Positions 46,391 through 58,240 of a stretch of 64,000 nt of DNA are shown here, in pieces; the first letter of the stretch is position 1; every line of letters begins with the position of its first letter. Source of the DNA: Seriola aureovittata (taxonomy: Eukaryota > Chordata > Actinopteri > Carangiformes > Carangidae); contig NC_079386.1 of the NCBI RefSeq assembly GCF_021018895.1, forward strand, positions 15,403,552-15,467,551, written 5' to 3'. The position numbers were made by a program, and so were the translations under genes. The notes beneath the pieces were generated by a model that was not told the DNA's origin, did no database searches, and was given only the letters and a program-made list of their open reading frames with translations.

Positions 46391-47435
46391 TGAGATGTTA
46401 TCAGTGGTTTTTCAGTTGGAATAGAGGCAGTAACAGACACGTTGAAGTGAGATAAAACAACACTGAGAGTGCTTGACTGAAATAACAACTTCTCATTATG
46501 AGCGCGCTACAAGAGGGACCAATTACTAAACCGAACAGCAAGAAAAATATGCATGGACCGATGATACACCAGTAGAGAACCATACACAGTCTGGCACTGT
46601 GCTGGATTTCACGATTTAAGACTTTTTTTTTGCAAACTTTGTTATTTCAATTCCATTACTGTGGTAGTTGAACCAACACGCAGGCACGCAACCCCATATC
46701 AAGGTAAACAAAGGAAGGAGATGAACCGAGGCTCTGCTTATTCAACAGGCTCAGGAAACACTGCTCTGTCTAGTCTGACTATTTTGAAAAATAAAAAAGT
46801 AGTTTTATAGAACGACAGCGCTGAAAATACATATTGATGTGACACTTTGCGAATCAATACATCTTTTGACAAGGTTCCTGATTTTGATTAAGCTGTTTCA
46901 TGTCCTTGTTTACTCTCCGAAACAGAGCCGCACTGCAAACAACTTCAACTTTTTTTTTTATTACCTCCAGTGGGTTTAACTCAACACTTTTAACTCCTCG
47001 CTGTGCAGCAGTGATGTAGATGTGTACTCCAGCGTGTGGTCAGTACGGCATGACATCATTGGTGGGTGTGGCCACAGGCTTTAAACTTTCAACAACAAAG
47101 AGCAGTGAAACAAAGTTTTTCCTTGAAAGTATAAAGCTAGTTTTTAAATTTGTCTTACTATTATTAGCTTGATATAGTTTATTCCTCTGGGATATGTTCC
47201 TTTTATCAACACCAAACACAATACTGCAATTTATTTTATATCCCACATAAACTATCCTGGGGCCTTAAATACTCAACTGTGTGTCAAGGGTATATCAATC
47301 CACAGGTGAAAATAGACCCTGACTAATGCTCTATTCAGTCTGAGTAACGTCTGCTAAAAACTACAATGTGTGATGAATGTGAATGAATCTTGGGATAGGT
47401 TGAACCACAAAGGATCCACACATCTGAGCCTGAGG
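46391..47435. other. Unique non-coding sequence
   Basis: No gene or repeat recognised. Confidence 0.45.
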
Positions 47436-47560
47436 CAGTATTTCTCGGCCACTTTTGAGGGAGGCTTCGAAATGGGACAGCCGCGTCGCGTCGCCCTGAC
47501 GGAATCGGTTTTCAAATGCAGCTTCAAAAGGAAGAAGCCCCCGAAGGGAAACAGTCAGAA
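47436..47560 (+). repeat. Probable dispersed repeat fragment
   Basis: GAGGGAGGCTTCGAAATGGG, ACAGCCGCGTCGCGTCGCCC and TGACGGAATCGGTTTTCAAATG are unusually CpG-rich in an AT-rich setting. I recall similar TTCGAA-containing repeats in fish, but there is no second copy in this window. Confidence 0.35.
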
Positions 47561-48075
47561 AAATACAGAGTAATATCAGCATGATCTGTTAAGATTTGAA
47601 GTATTCATCCACCATCATCCTCTGATCAACATGCAAATGAATCAAAAACGCAGATTTGAGCCGCTCCTTCACGTATTGTAAAAATATATTTAAGGAACTT
47701 CTAATAGCCACAGTTTAAGGTCAGGTTACCAGACAATCCCATGGTTACAGCAATGTCATATTTAATATTGTCATATTACAGTCCCTGTAAATTAGTTGGA
47801 CTTGGCAGCACGAGATAATGTCTACATGTCTGCTTCATTAATTATGTCAAACAAAATAAGCGGGGGGGGGGGCTTTATTGCTTGTATAGAATCTTCAATG
47901 TAAAAATAATCTTGAAAAGATTTTTCAAAAACTTTAAGGTTACCATTTTCAGATTTGAGAAGGGCGTGTGTGTATATATTTCTTTTCCAGTTGAAAGTTC
48001 CCCAGTTTTACATGGAAAGGCTCGACAGCTTTCAGGTTCTGGCTGAAAATAACACTCAGATTATCTAAGAGATTT
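47561..48075. other. Unique AT-rich sequence
   Basis: A G run (about 47862-47871) only; no gene. Confidence 0.45.
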
Positions 48076-48101
48076 GGACCCAGGGACACAGAAAGAGACT
48101 T

Positions 48102-48146
<45 letters not shown>

Positions 48147-48445
48147 AAAAAAAGACAAAGAAAGGAGGTAAAAAAAAATGAGGCGAAACAGGGACAGAGA
48201 ATTCATGTGAAAAGAGGAGAGAGGGAGGCAAAAGGAGACAGGGATATGCACTGAGTGAAAAGATGCTGCCAACCGCATCGAGAGCAAATGAAGTAAAAAC
48301 AAAAGTGGATGGAGAGAGACAGAGAGACAGTGCTGGCAACAGATAGGAGTGAGCATGTTGCAGGGAACAAGCTGTAAGGCAGAGACAGGACGGGGGGTGA
48401 AAGGGGAAACCTCCAAAACAAACCAGAGGAAGGAGAGAGAACGGC
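48076..48445 (+). repeat. GA-rich tract with (AG)19 microsatellite
   Basis: A 38-bp AG array (48104-48141) is followed by 300 bp rich in purines on the + strand (GGGAGG, AAGGAGG, GGAGAGAGACAGAGAGAC). The long minus-strand frames here are pyrimidine-strand translations. Confidence 0.88.
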
Positions 48446-49599
48446 TACAGTCGATTCTGAAGGAATTCTTTGTACCAGTTCTCAGATGTATTTCCTTCAG
48501 GGTGAGTAAAAAACTCTCCGGCGTTTCAGCTCGTCAGGACCAAAACCTTTCAAAATGTTCCCCCCCTTTGAATAAACTCAGAGATGCAAAAGTAACTGCT
48601 CCTCAAAGACGCTGACAGACAAACACACCAGCACCCGATCAGAATACCTTCACATGCATAATTCTTGGAGGGTTCACTTGAATAAAAGTTGTTTGATCAT
48701 GAATTCAAATTTCTTGAGAAACCTCCCAAAGTAAACAGGGGAGTGAACACAGAGCGGCTTCGTCTCCCACATCAAATAGACACAAAGGGCTCTTGAGCAA
48801 GGCTCTGAAAATGAGCTTGGTGGGCTGTTGAATTCTGCAGCTGCACAAAAATATCCCGGGTGTGAATATTCAGCAGAACATTGATAAAAAAAAATATATA
48901 TATATATTGTGTCACATTTTCTTTCGAGAAAAGAAAAAGTCTTACCAGCTAAATTAGCTAAACACAAAGTGGTTCGTTAAGATTCAGTGGTGAAAAGCTG
49001 CAATAGGAAGGAACTGGTTTCTACCAAGGAATTAAATCTTAAGCACCTGTTTTTCAGCAGGGTTTCCTTTGATTCAATAATTCTGCAGTTTATACTGATG
49101 AGTTCATCTCTCTCTAGATGATTCACTTGCTGATTGTTTTGTAGTTTTTGAGAACGGCTCTAACGACTCTAACTTTGGATGTTAAATTAAAATTCGGGTT
49201 GACGTCAAAACACGACGTCGGCGAACTGAAGTTTAGCCGACGTTGGGTTTTTCATGACATCAACACAAATTAAGATCAAGAAAATATGAAGACAGGAATT
49301 TGACACAGTCATGGAGATCTAATATCCACACAATCAACCATTTAATCCCACAACACAACTGCGAGAATGATCCATTTAAAGCAGTTCCAGTAGAGGCTCT
49401 TCTGGTTCTTCACTTTAAAGTCTTTATTCAAAGAGTGAAACTGACAGAAAGCATCACGACTGTAATGAAATATTGTCATCGTTCTCTGGGGCTCCACTTA
49501 AATCACCCCGACGCCTCCAATCTGAAGGAAAAGTATCGAGTTTCCACTGAAAGTTTTGAAGTGCGACGACTGCTTTCTTCACGGTCTGATTCACCTTCC
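48446..49599. other. Unique non-coding sequence
   Basis: TTTCCTTCAG|G|GTGAGTAA at 48492-48509 places acceptor and donor words one base apart. An ATATATATAT block lies at 48894-48907. No gene recognised. Confidence 0.4.
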
Positions 49600-50035
49600 T
49601 ATCAGTGGGGGGGGGGGATGACGGCGAGGGCGGGAACACGAGACTGAAAACATTAGCAGACAACAGACAGAGGGGCGGAGGAGGGGAAAAGCTTAAGAAG
49701 CGGAGACAAGGTGAGATGCAGACACAGAGAGATCTAGGAAAGCAGAGGGAGAACGAGTTCATCATTTTCGCCGACAGGCTTTACTAATCTCTCTTCTCTC
49801 TGTCAGACATGGTCTCCGTCTGTTTTACTCTCCCTCGCCCTCCTTCATCCACCCCTCTTCTCTTTCCCCTGCAATTTAGCTCATTTCAACTTGTCTCTTC
49901 CACTTTCCACCACATTTTCTCTCCTTCTCTAAACCATTTTCCTCCTGTCTCACCTTTATACCTCTTCCTCTCCTCCCCTTTTTTCATCTCTCTCTCCCCT
50001 CTGTGTCTGTTCCCTCCCTCCCTCCCTCACCCATG
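49600..50035. repeat. Purine tract switching to pyrimidine tract
   Basis: The + strand is G/A-rich at 49603-49760 (G run, GGGGCGGAGGAGGGG, AGAGAGATC) and C/T-rich at 49787-50034 (CTCTCCCTCG, CCCTCCCTCCCTC). The switch occurs within about 25 bp near 49770. Confidence 0.8.
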
Positions 50036-50560
50036 TCTCACCGAGGAGTCATTCAGAATAATTGCTCTGCGGCGCTCTCCTTCTCTGGCTGCTTATCAAG
50101 CTTTGGCTGCTATCTGTGCACACACAGCGTGCCCTAACAACACCGAGAAGTGTTTGCAACCATGCATACGAGTTCACACACCCACACTAACACACACACA
50201 CACACCTAAACCATGGTAGCCAATGGCCCTGCAGGTGTATGAATGTCAATCCATCCAAATGTCTGCTGATCCCCATTCATATCTCCCTTACCTCCCTCCC
50301 CATTTTTTGCTCTCTGGTTCTGTCAACACAGGTTCAATCCGGAGGAATGTTTAACAGAAGCATCTGACATCCGACATATTTTTTTGTTTATCTACCAGAA
50401 CAAGGCCGAAACAACTGAAGCGCATCTTCCCAGGAGGCATCAGAAGTGTGTTTTTTGCAACCACAGAGGCGCGCCACATGCTATCAATAATAACTGAAAT
50501 CAACATCAAAAACCACAGGGTTTAGAAAAAAAAAAGCCACAGCTCCATGTGCTTCGTAAC
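50036..50560. other. Unique sequence with short CA tract
   Basis: A short CA run (about 50188-50203). No gene recognised. Confidence 0.45.
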
Positions 50561-50900
50561 TCTCTCTGCGAAAAAGCTGCGAGCAGCGCTGAGCACTCCC
50601 ATTCCCATCATGCCTGCGCGTGGCTTTCATCTTGAAAGTGCTGGGAAAGCATCAGAAACATAAAATCTGGCACTTCAAAGACAGCATTTGGCCTCAGGTG
50701 GTCAGAAACAAGCTGTATGGTCCACCCAGAGCATGCAGCAGCACTGTCCTGATGCTGCTGCAGCTCAACTCTATTGTCATTTTAATCATGTCTTTAATGA
50801 AATTGTTGTTTTATTGTTATTTTTATGGCCTTTAAATGCCCTCAGCCTGGAAGGCAATTAGCGTTTTGTTGGTTTTAATTGTCCTTTTGAAGCCGGAGTA
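50561..50900. promoter_or_regulatory. Possible conserved non-coding block
   Basis: Non-repetitive sequence from a moderately GC part to an AT-rich part with GTCATTTTAATCATGTC, TTAATGAAATTGTTG and GGCAATTAGCGTTTTG (homeodomain-like cores). Weak evidence. Confidence 0.25.
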
Positions 50901-51232
50901 ATGCAGCACTTTACATTTGATGTGTAAATGCACTGAAGTGTAACGGGAGAGATCCAGGGAACAAGTGTTTCGGTGTATTGAAAATTACAGCTTTTTCTGT
51001 TTTTACACGACTGCCACTTTGAAATATTCGCATTCATCTCCAGTTGTGCCTCAGACATTTCTGAACCTGTTCCAAAACATTTGTAATTCAACATTTCAAA
51101 CATTCACTGAATTAATCTTTGAAGTTTGACGGTCTTTAGGCAAAAATGAAACTGAAATTAGGTGAAATCAAGAGATTCATTATTTTTCACACCAGAATTA
51201 TGACAATTCGTTTCGTCCAGAATCAGAAAATA
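50901..51232. other. Unique AT-rich sequence
   Basis: No gene or repeat recognised until the family A copy. Confidence 0.45.
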
Positions 51233-51585
51233 TGAAGCATTTGTGTGAAATCTTTGTCATAATTGCTGTGTAAATTCTTGAGGTCTGGCTAAAAAGTGTT
51301 TTATGACCTTGACCTTTGACCTTTGTGCCAAATGTGAAGGGATTCCCTTGAACAGTTCCTGAGACATTGTATTCTCAATGCCAAAACCGTGTTTTATGAG
51401 GTCACCATGACCTTGACCTTTGACCATGAAAATCAAATCAGTTCATCCTCGAGTCCAAATGAATGTTTTTGCCAAATTTGAGGAAATTCCCTGCAGGCGT
51501 TACTGAGATATCGCCTTCACAAGAATTTGGGACAGACGAACATAATGCCTCCAGCTGTGGCTGTCGCTGGTGCACAGGTATAAAA
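51233..51585 (+). repeat. Dispersed repeat family A, copy 3 (best preserved)
   Basis: It opens with TGTGTGAAATCTTTGTCATA, then TGACCTTGACCTTTGACCTT (51304-51323) and a second GACCTTGACCTTTGACCATG (51409-51428), AGTTCATCCTCGAGTCCAAA, GTTACTGAGATATCGCCTTC, and ends CCTCCAGCTGTGGCTGTCGC. The reverse strand of 51310-51322 reads AGGTCAAAGGTCA, a perfect DR1 element. Matches 12140-12708 in word order. Confidence 0.8.
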
Positions 51586-52344
51586 ATAAAAATGCATTTC
51601 TCCTTCTATTCCAGAACCATCCTTAGTTATTTTCCTCTGTCTGGTCCCTTCATTTTCTTCCTCTTATCTCCTACTCTCTCTTTCTTTCTCTCTCCTTCCC
51701 CTGTTAAAGTTTGAGCCCCAGGTCAATAAACCTTTTAAATGTTCTTTCAAGGGCACAACCTAAATCTTTAAAAGGCATTAAAGAGCTTTTCATTGACTCA
51801 CAAATGAATTGTTGGGCTAATTGTTTGTTTCATCCCTTCTTTTAATACAATAATGAGTTTTACCCTCATGAAAGCAGCAGATTTTAATTATGCTGGAGGT
51901 AGAAGAATAAAATATCCACCTGGGCACAATAACTCACCTGCCTACACAGTGAAACACACACACACACTTGTGTAAATGCATACACACTTCTTCCCTCGGT
52001 CTCTCTCACACGGACAACAATGGATCAATTTAATGAGGAAGAAAATCTTTCTTTGCTGCAGTAAATCTTTGCAGTGTCCTGAGAGGCTTTCTCTTCAAGT
52101 CTTTGTGTTCAGGGTGTTAATGGTCACTTCACCACATTGGTTTCCAATAGCTGAGCTCAACAAGCTTGATTGATGGACGAAACACCGATGGGGACACAGT
52201 GGTAGAGTGGAGCTGAATCAGCAGGCTTTTCAACAAAACACAAGGATCCACCAGAGTAATAAGGAGTCACCTCGGCCACATTACAAAAGATTGGAAACTG
52301 TTGACAGCTTTTCATTCATACACTTAGAAATAAAAAGTTATTTT
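51586..52344. other. Unique non-coding sequence
   Basis: A pyrimidine-rich patch (51660-51700), a short CA run (51954-51967) and a minus-strand CAG|GTGAGT donor word at about 51929-51937. No gene recognised. Confidence 0.4.
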
Positions 52345-52400
52345 TAATTCAATTCAAGAAACTTTATTGGTCCTCAGGGGCCAATTTAAAGGGCACATGA
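52345..52400 (+). mobile_element. Probable retrotransposon-tail fragment
   Basis: TTAATTCAATTCAAGAAACT, TTATTGGTCCTCAGGGGCCA and ATTTAAAGGGCAC resemble the 'TTTATTGTCCCCAAGGGGCAATTT' tail common in fish genomes, followed by A-rich DNA. Family uncertain. Confidence 0.4.
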
Positions 52401-52658
52401 AGTAGGCATTGAAAACACGCACAATACACAAAAAAAAGAAAGCACAAACAAAAAGAAAAACAAGCAATAAAAAGGCTCATTTGCCCTGAATCATGTCTCT
52501 CAGTCATCACTCTATCCCAGGAGATTTTCAGAGTATGCTCTTCCTACCAATGGAGATATAATGTAATTTGAATGCAGCCTGAAAGCTGAAAGCAACAAGG
52601 CCATTACAAGTAGTGTGATCAGGTAAGAGGAGGATGATGTATCCTTTTTTTTTCCTAG
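52401..52658. other. Unique sequence with strong donor then acceptor motifs
   Basis: ATCAG|GTAAGAGG (donor from 52623) lies 34 bp before a CCTTTTTTTTTCCTAG acceptor (AG 52657-52658). No exon upstream of the donor is recognisable. Confidence 0.35.
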
Positions 52659-52821
52659 CAAAACACGTGCAGTGAGTTGGCTACTGAGGTGTGCAGCCTA
52701 CAAGAGAGTGCACCTGAGTTCACATGTTGTAGCATCTCTCATTTCAGCTGCATATAAGGTTGGAGAGTTGTTTGAGCACCCACTGCCTGAGGCTGAGAGG
52801 GTGCTCGAGGGAGCACAACAG
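52659..52821 (+). other. Possible 163-nt internal exon
   Basis: A strong acceptor (T-rich tract then CCTAG) opens a segment with one frame free of stops for 54 codons (AYKRVHLSSHVVASLISAAY; PLPEAERVLEGAQQ), ending ACAACAG|GTTTAC. The protein matches no family I know, and 54 open codons are not improbable by chance. The donor is moderate. Confidence 0.2.
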
Positions 52822-53769
52822 GTTTACCTTTCTTTTTTATTTCCCGCAGCGCATGACTGTAATGCCTCGCTGCACAACATCACTGCAAGCCCCTTTTTCT
52901 AACCTTTATAAGGCCAGTTGCTTAACACCTTGAAAATGATTCATACTTAAAGCAATGCTCTGTGAAATTGCACGTTTGCCGTGGCTCAACACTGGAGGCA
53001 AGGGCAAACTGGTGGAATCCAGTAAAAGAGAAAAATACATCAACAACCGCCAACCTTTGAGCTTAGATGATTTTGCTACATGTACCGTTCCCAAAGGTCG
53101 AGCGTGAACTTCCATATTTAGATCTACGAGGAAGGTTTAAATCCAAAATGTGCATGTGAATTGCAGATGTGTGGAAAACGGGTACGTGCTTCAGGGACCT
53201 TCACAGCAGATGGTTAATTGCAATCACTGGGCATCCCGAACCGGTTCCTCTAGAGTAACTGTTTTCAAAGTCTAGACACAGTTTCTGTTTATATTCAGTA
53301 TGCCCAATTAGCAAGTAGTACTTCCTGTTAACAATGTATCCATGGATGTGCAGACAACTGTCACTGGATTACTTTGATACTGAAGAAAACTTACTTATAA
53401 AGAGTGTCTTTTTTTGTGATTTGTATATTTGGTTTATTTGCAATGTTTTGAACATTTTTGACACAAATTCAACATTTGGGCAAATCAGCACCAAACTAAA
53501 ATAACTTCCCATTGTTTTTATTTTTCTGAGGTTTTTAACTAGAAAAGGAATTTACTGTACCAGAATGTTTCGTGTTATTTTTTTGCTTTTCAAAAAGAGT
53601 CTGATGTGTAATTCGGTAACTGAACAGAGAACCCTTTATCCTAATGCTGGGATTGAAAATCACTGATCTGTACAGCGTTAAAAGGCTGTTCTGTGAATCC
53701 ACCACCGACCACTGATGGGTGAAGTGACGGTGCTCGAATCAAAACCCGCTCCGACCAGCTACAGCCAGT
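52822..53769. other. Unique non-coding sequence
   Basis: No gene or repeat recognised. Confidence 0.45.
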
Positions 53770-54270
53770 TTTGAATAATGAAGAAATGAGACAATCATCC
53801 ATCAAAATCAGACTTCCAGACGCCTAATCTCAATCCGAATGAGTCATAATCGTGGCCGTGTGGTGGCGAAGCCGTCGTCTCATCTCTTGTAATTTACCCT
53901 CATGATTACCCGAACGAGACTCAGAGCCATTCAGTAGCGGACACAATCATTTTCGGAATATGAATGAGAACCACAGTGACTATTACCTTCATTAGTCAGA
54001 GTGCCGGGACTTGTACGCGCTGCGTGATATTTCACCATGTGACATTATCCAAGTGATAGTAATCTCCAGTAAACGAGTTATGGGAGCCCAGCGGAGCCCA
54101 TGTTCCGCCGTTCTGCTGAAAGACGATTATAGTGTTTGTGATTGAAGCCGGAGTCGCTGATGGTGAAAATTACAGATGTTGTATACGACCGTGTGAAAAA
54201 CAGCTACTTGTGATTATTTTAGCATGATGACAGACATTCCTTCAATGCAGAGCATGTGGTCTATATAATT
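53770..54270. promoter_or_regulatory. Candidate conserved non-coding element
   Basis: 500 bp of non-repetitive, compositionally balanced sequence with scattered CpGs and many homeodomain/bZIP-like words (ATGAGTCATAATCG, CCTCATGATTACCC, GAATATGAATGAGAACC, ACCTTCATTAGTCAG, AGACGATTATAGTG). No low-complexity tract and no open frame of note. In character it is the most CNE-like part of the window; alignment is needed. Confidence 0.38.
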
Positions 54271-54650
54271 TAATAATCACTGTTTGTAGTCCACTGCTGC
54301 ATTAAGGTAGTGTGTGCATTAAACAGAATTACCTAAGGCTTTTGTTCGAAAATTGCAATATTTTAGACATTTACTAAACATTTGGAAACATTTTTACACT
54401 TATTAGAGGGGTGTGGACCTTCATCTAGTAGCTTTTCATTTTCAGTATTAGCTTAACGTTTCTCTCCAGACATGTTTTAAACTGTAAAAAAAAATTCTCT
54501 GCTATGATTAATATTTTGTATAACATGGTTTTTACATGGTTAGCGCAGTTAGCATCTTTTATTCGTTTATGTTGTTTGTTAGCTTGTAATTGGCAGTGGC
54601 TGACACACTGTTAGTTTTGTTTATTCTGTTTGCATTTTTGCAGTTGTTTC
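54271..54650. other. AT-rich sequence
   Basis: GGTTAGCGCAGTTAGCATC (about 54539) may be the eroded left part of the following family G repeat. Confidence 0.4.
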
Positions 54651-54885
54651 TGCAACTGACAGTGCACGACCTGCCCAGCACCATACAGCACACAGACAAA
54701 GTTAGCGATTGGCTGTCGAACATGGTAAAACAATTAGCAGCTAAAAAGGCAGAGATTTCGCTCAGGGGTGGAGACGAAACCGGAGCTAAAAGAAGAGTGA
54801 ACACTGGCCTGACTTTGACTCCTAATGAACGTTAATGCTGCTCTGTGTCTGCTGGAAGAGTTAATAAACAACTGTATGCTCACAA
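54651..54885 (+). repeat. Dispersed repeat family G, copy 2
   Basis: CACGACCTGCCCAGCACC, CAGACAAAGTTAGCGATTGG, AACAATTAGCAGCTAAAAAG, GGAGCTAAAAGAAGAGTGAA and TGTGTCTGCTGGAAGAG occur in the order of 34735-34945. Confidence 0.65.
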
Positions 54886-55961
54886 CTTTAGCCTTCCTTT
54901 TTATACAATGTAGAAATGTGATCTACAATAGGAAAGATGAAAAATAAAGATCATCCGAAAGAGGTTATTAATTTTTGGATTAAAGCTTTTAAGTTCTGTA
55001 ATGATATCTATGTGAATCATTAAAGTTTTATTTTCTTTAAAATGGTTCTGTATATTACGTAACACTTGCCCGACTTCTAAATCACTGAATGAGAGAAAGT
55101 GCATTTTATCAAACTCTTCTTGAACATCTTGCACAGCTCTGTAAAGTTATTAATACCTTCATCACCATCTGGATTATATTTTTACTCAAGTGTAATTTTG
55201 CTTCTATCCTGTCGGCTATTGTTTAATGAAAGTAAACATTGCATTCTGTCCTTTCAGGCTGGATGTTATTATGGATGTTTGGTGCATCTCAGGATCAGAT
55301 CAACGCAGGTTCAGCTCAGACTGGCATGGAGGCACATCACAGTGCTGTGTCTTAATTGAGATAAATATGTATATAAATAAATAGGTGTGTGTTGTTGTGT
55401 GTGTATAAGCCCTGAGCCACAGACAGAGGCAGATGGAGGGAGCAAACCACAGGGTTGGAGACAGATGTGTCTGTGTGAGAGTGTGAGTGTGAAACAGAAG
55501 GGGGAAATGGAAGATGTCCTCATAAATAATGTACCCATGGAGGAGGTTGGTAATGAGGAGAGTGGGAAAGAGAGATTTCTGTTTGATTATTCTGTCAGTT
55601 TAATCAGAAGGTGATGTGTGTATTCAGTTTCTGAACATTCAAACTTATACGGAAAAGAAAACACAGGAAAAACAGTGAAATTATTACCCAGCATGCCGCT
55701 AACCTGCTGCCTTAAGCTGTGGACAAATTTGATGACTTTATATTAAAAAAACAAAACAAAACAAAAAACTTGCAACTCAACTTGAACTGATTTGAAGATC
55801 AGTGACTCAAGACACCGATCCAATATATCCATTTATTTGAGGCGGTTCAACAATATCAACGCTGACGGCCACATATTGATTTTCGATTGTATCATTTCAT
55901 GGTAGCGCTGCTTCTCTCCTCTGCTCTTTGCCTGAGGCGAGGCTGCATCGTCAGTGCACGC

Positions 55962-55963
<2 letters not shown>
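54886..55963. other. Unique non-coding sequence
   Basis: AAACAAAACAAAACAAA-type A-rich stretch (55745-55768). No gene recognised. Confidence 0.45.

Positions 55964-56031
<68 letters not shown>
55964..56031. repeat. (CA)34 microsatellite
   Basis: 68 bp of pure CA, equal-longest of the CA-strand arrays. Confidence 0.98.
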
Positions 56032-56033
<2 letters not shown>

Positions 56034-57740
56034 CAGCCAACAGCAGAGCGGAGAGGCTGCGGTGTCTGGACACAGTGAACCAGGTGAAATGAAGATAACT
56101 GTTTGTCAGCTGTTTCCCGGCGTGTTTTACACAACCACGGCGTGGACACAAAGAAGCTCAAAGTGATTATCTTCGTTTAGCACCCATCTTAAAATGTGGT
56201 AAACTGTTGTTAAGTGAGACGCTGGCAGAGACAGAGCAACCTCTCTCCCTCTCTCTCTGCAGCAGCAGTGTATCTGCAGACAAAGCATCCCGGCAGCTGC
56301 AGGGAGGAGGACAGAGGACAGGAGGAAGCGCTGATACTGACTGATGTCTGTGCTCTTCACTCTTTCTAAACTTCACTCTGTATTGTGATGTCAGATACAT
56401 TATTTATTTTACTGTCATTTTAGATTTCTCCTCAGTGAGATTTTCTTTGAGTTTGTAGTGTTAGAGTTGCTGCTGTAGAAACAGTATTTACTTGTATTTG
56501 TAATATGAATCGATTCTAATCCTGTTCTGAATTTATTCTTTTAAAAATTAAAAAACCTATTTGAGATCTAGAGATCCAATGACTAAAATCCTTCATCCAG
56601 TTCAAATATAGAGTTAAAAACAACAAAGTGTATCATAAAAATGTGGCTAAAAACAAACAACCACAACACTGACACAAGCGCTAATTGGTTATGAGACCAC
56701 CGACAGACGACCAAGTGAAATCAACAATTACCGTGATTAAAAATTGCTGGATTCTCGTGTTTATTTTATAATGATTATTGATTGGGCGAGGCTGCTTAGT
56801 TAATATTTCAATCACATCTTTGACTTTAAAATAAACTGGTAACTTGGTTAGTAAATCAAACGTCGATGTGTCTTTTCTCTGGTGAACCTGAACTGCATTC
56901 TTTTCAGATTTTAGTTGCAGAAAAGTTTGTTTTTCTCCACCGGACAATTCACACTCATGCTCATTACGACTGAGGCTGCAGCAGCGCTCCTCCAGCGCCG
57001 CAGCCTCCTGCTGTTATTGTTTAGTGTATATACCGGATGCTGTGCAAGCAACTTCAGAATTATGTCTGGTTTTCTGCTGTTAGTTTTATATTTATGGGGT
57101 GATACGTCTGGGCTCTGTGCACACACTGCTAGATTTATTCGGTGAATGAGGTGCACCCGTTTTCGGAAGACGTGACTGTAACTTTATTTTTATTTTAGGA
57201 GGCTTTTGTTTTCAGTGTGAGAACATCAGAAACGTCGGTGTGATATAACATACAAGGAATTCGGGATGAATAAGTAAAGTATGCAAGAGCAGAAATAGCT
57301 ACACAATCTTATAAAAGTGAGACAACTGGTGTCGTAACAGCTGCCAAAGGTTGAAAGTCTTTTCTATTTCACACAAGGTTTCATTCTTCATTTATTCATT
57401 TGCTCGTATTTTAGGTTTCTGGCTCTAAAGTGAAAGAGCAGAAGGAGAACAAAGTGATCAGTGAGGCTGATGTCCATGAGATGGATTAACGGTGACGCGT
57501 GTGAAGGCACCACCAATGAAAATGTGAAGTGTGATTGAAACTTTAAACTGCTACGTAATAAAGCTTTTCATGCATTTTTCTTACAAGATACCAAAAGAAA
57601 TAAGAACATCTTCGGTCCACTGCTCTTTCTCACTCTTTTTTTTTTTTGTTGCCTGAAACTGTCAGTCTTTCTCTGACTCTAACTCCCAGTTCCTCCTCTC
57701 TTCCTCCTTTTTCCTGTGTGTTTGTTTATTTTCTGACACG
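56032..57740. other. Unique non-coding sequence
   Basis: 1.7 kb with no recognised gene. A CTGCAGCAGCAG patch near 56257 and T runs near 57636 are the only tracts. Confidence 0.45.
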
Positions 57741-58240
57741 CTTCTCCACACAAACACACTCACATACACACACATATAATATGTATGATACATACACACA
57801 CACATGCACACTGAGAGCAGACTGCTGTGTTGGGTTTGTTGGGTTTGTTGAGAGCCTGTGGGGCGACTTGTCAGCTCTCATTGGCTTTTGGAACACACCC
57901 CTTCCCTCTCCCTCGCCTCGTCCCACGGTGCTACAGCACGCCTGTCGCTGCTCACACACTCTATTCACTCTGCCCCCGTGTGTGTGTGTGTGTGTGTGTG
58001 TGTGCTGGAAAAGGCACGGACATATTCAGCTTTCTATCTGTGCTTGAATGTGAGTGGGCACAGGCAGCTCAAAGTGTGTTTATTTATTTATTTTTTGTTG
58101 CGATGTCTGTCAGAGACGTAAAAAGGAATTGACTCTGTGTGTGTGTGTTTGTGTGTGTGTGATGCATGTCAGCGCAGCAACATGTATGAGTGAATGAAAG
58201 ACACACTAGCGTGTTTGCAGGTGTGTGTGTGTGTGTGTTT
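57741..58240. repeat. Cluster of CA and GT tracts
   Basis: Degenerate CA at 57747-57810, pure GT at 57978-58004, GT with TT interruption at 58135-58160 and GT at 58221-58238: four tracts in 500 bp, CA left and GT right. Confidence 0.93.
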
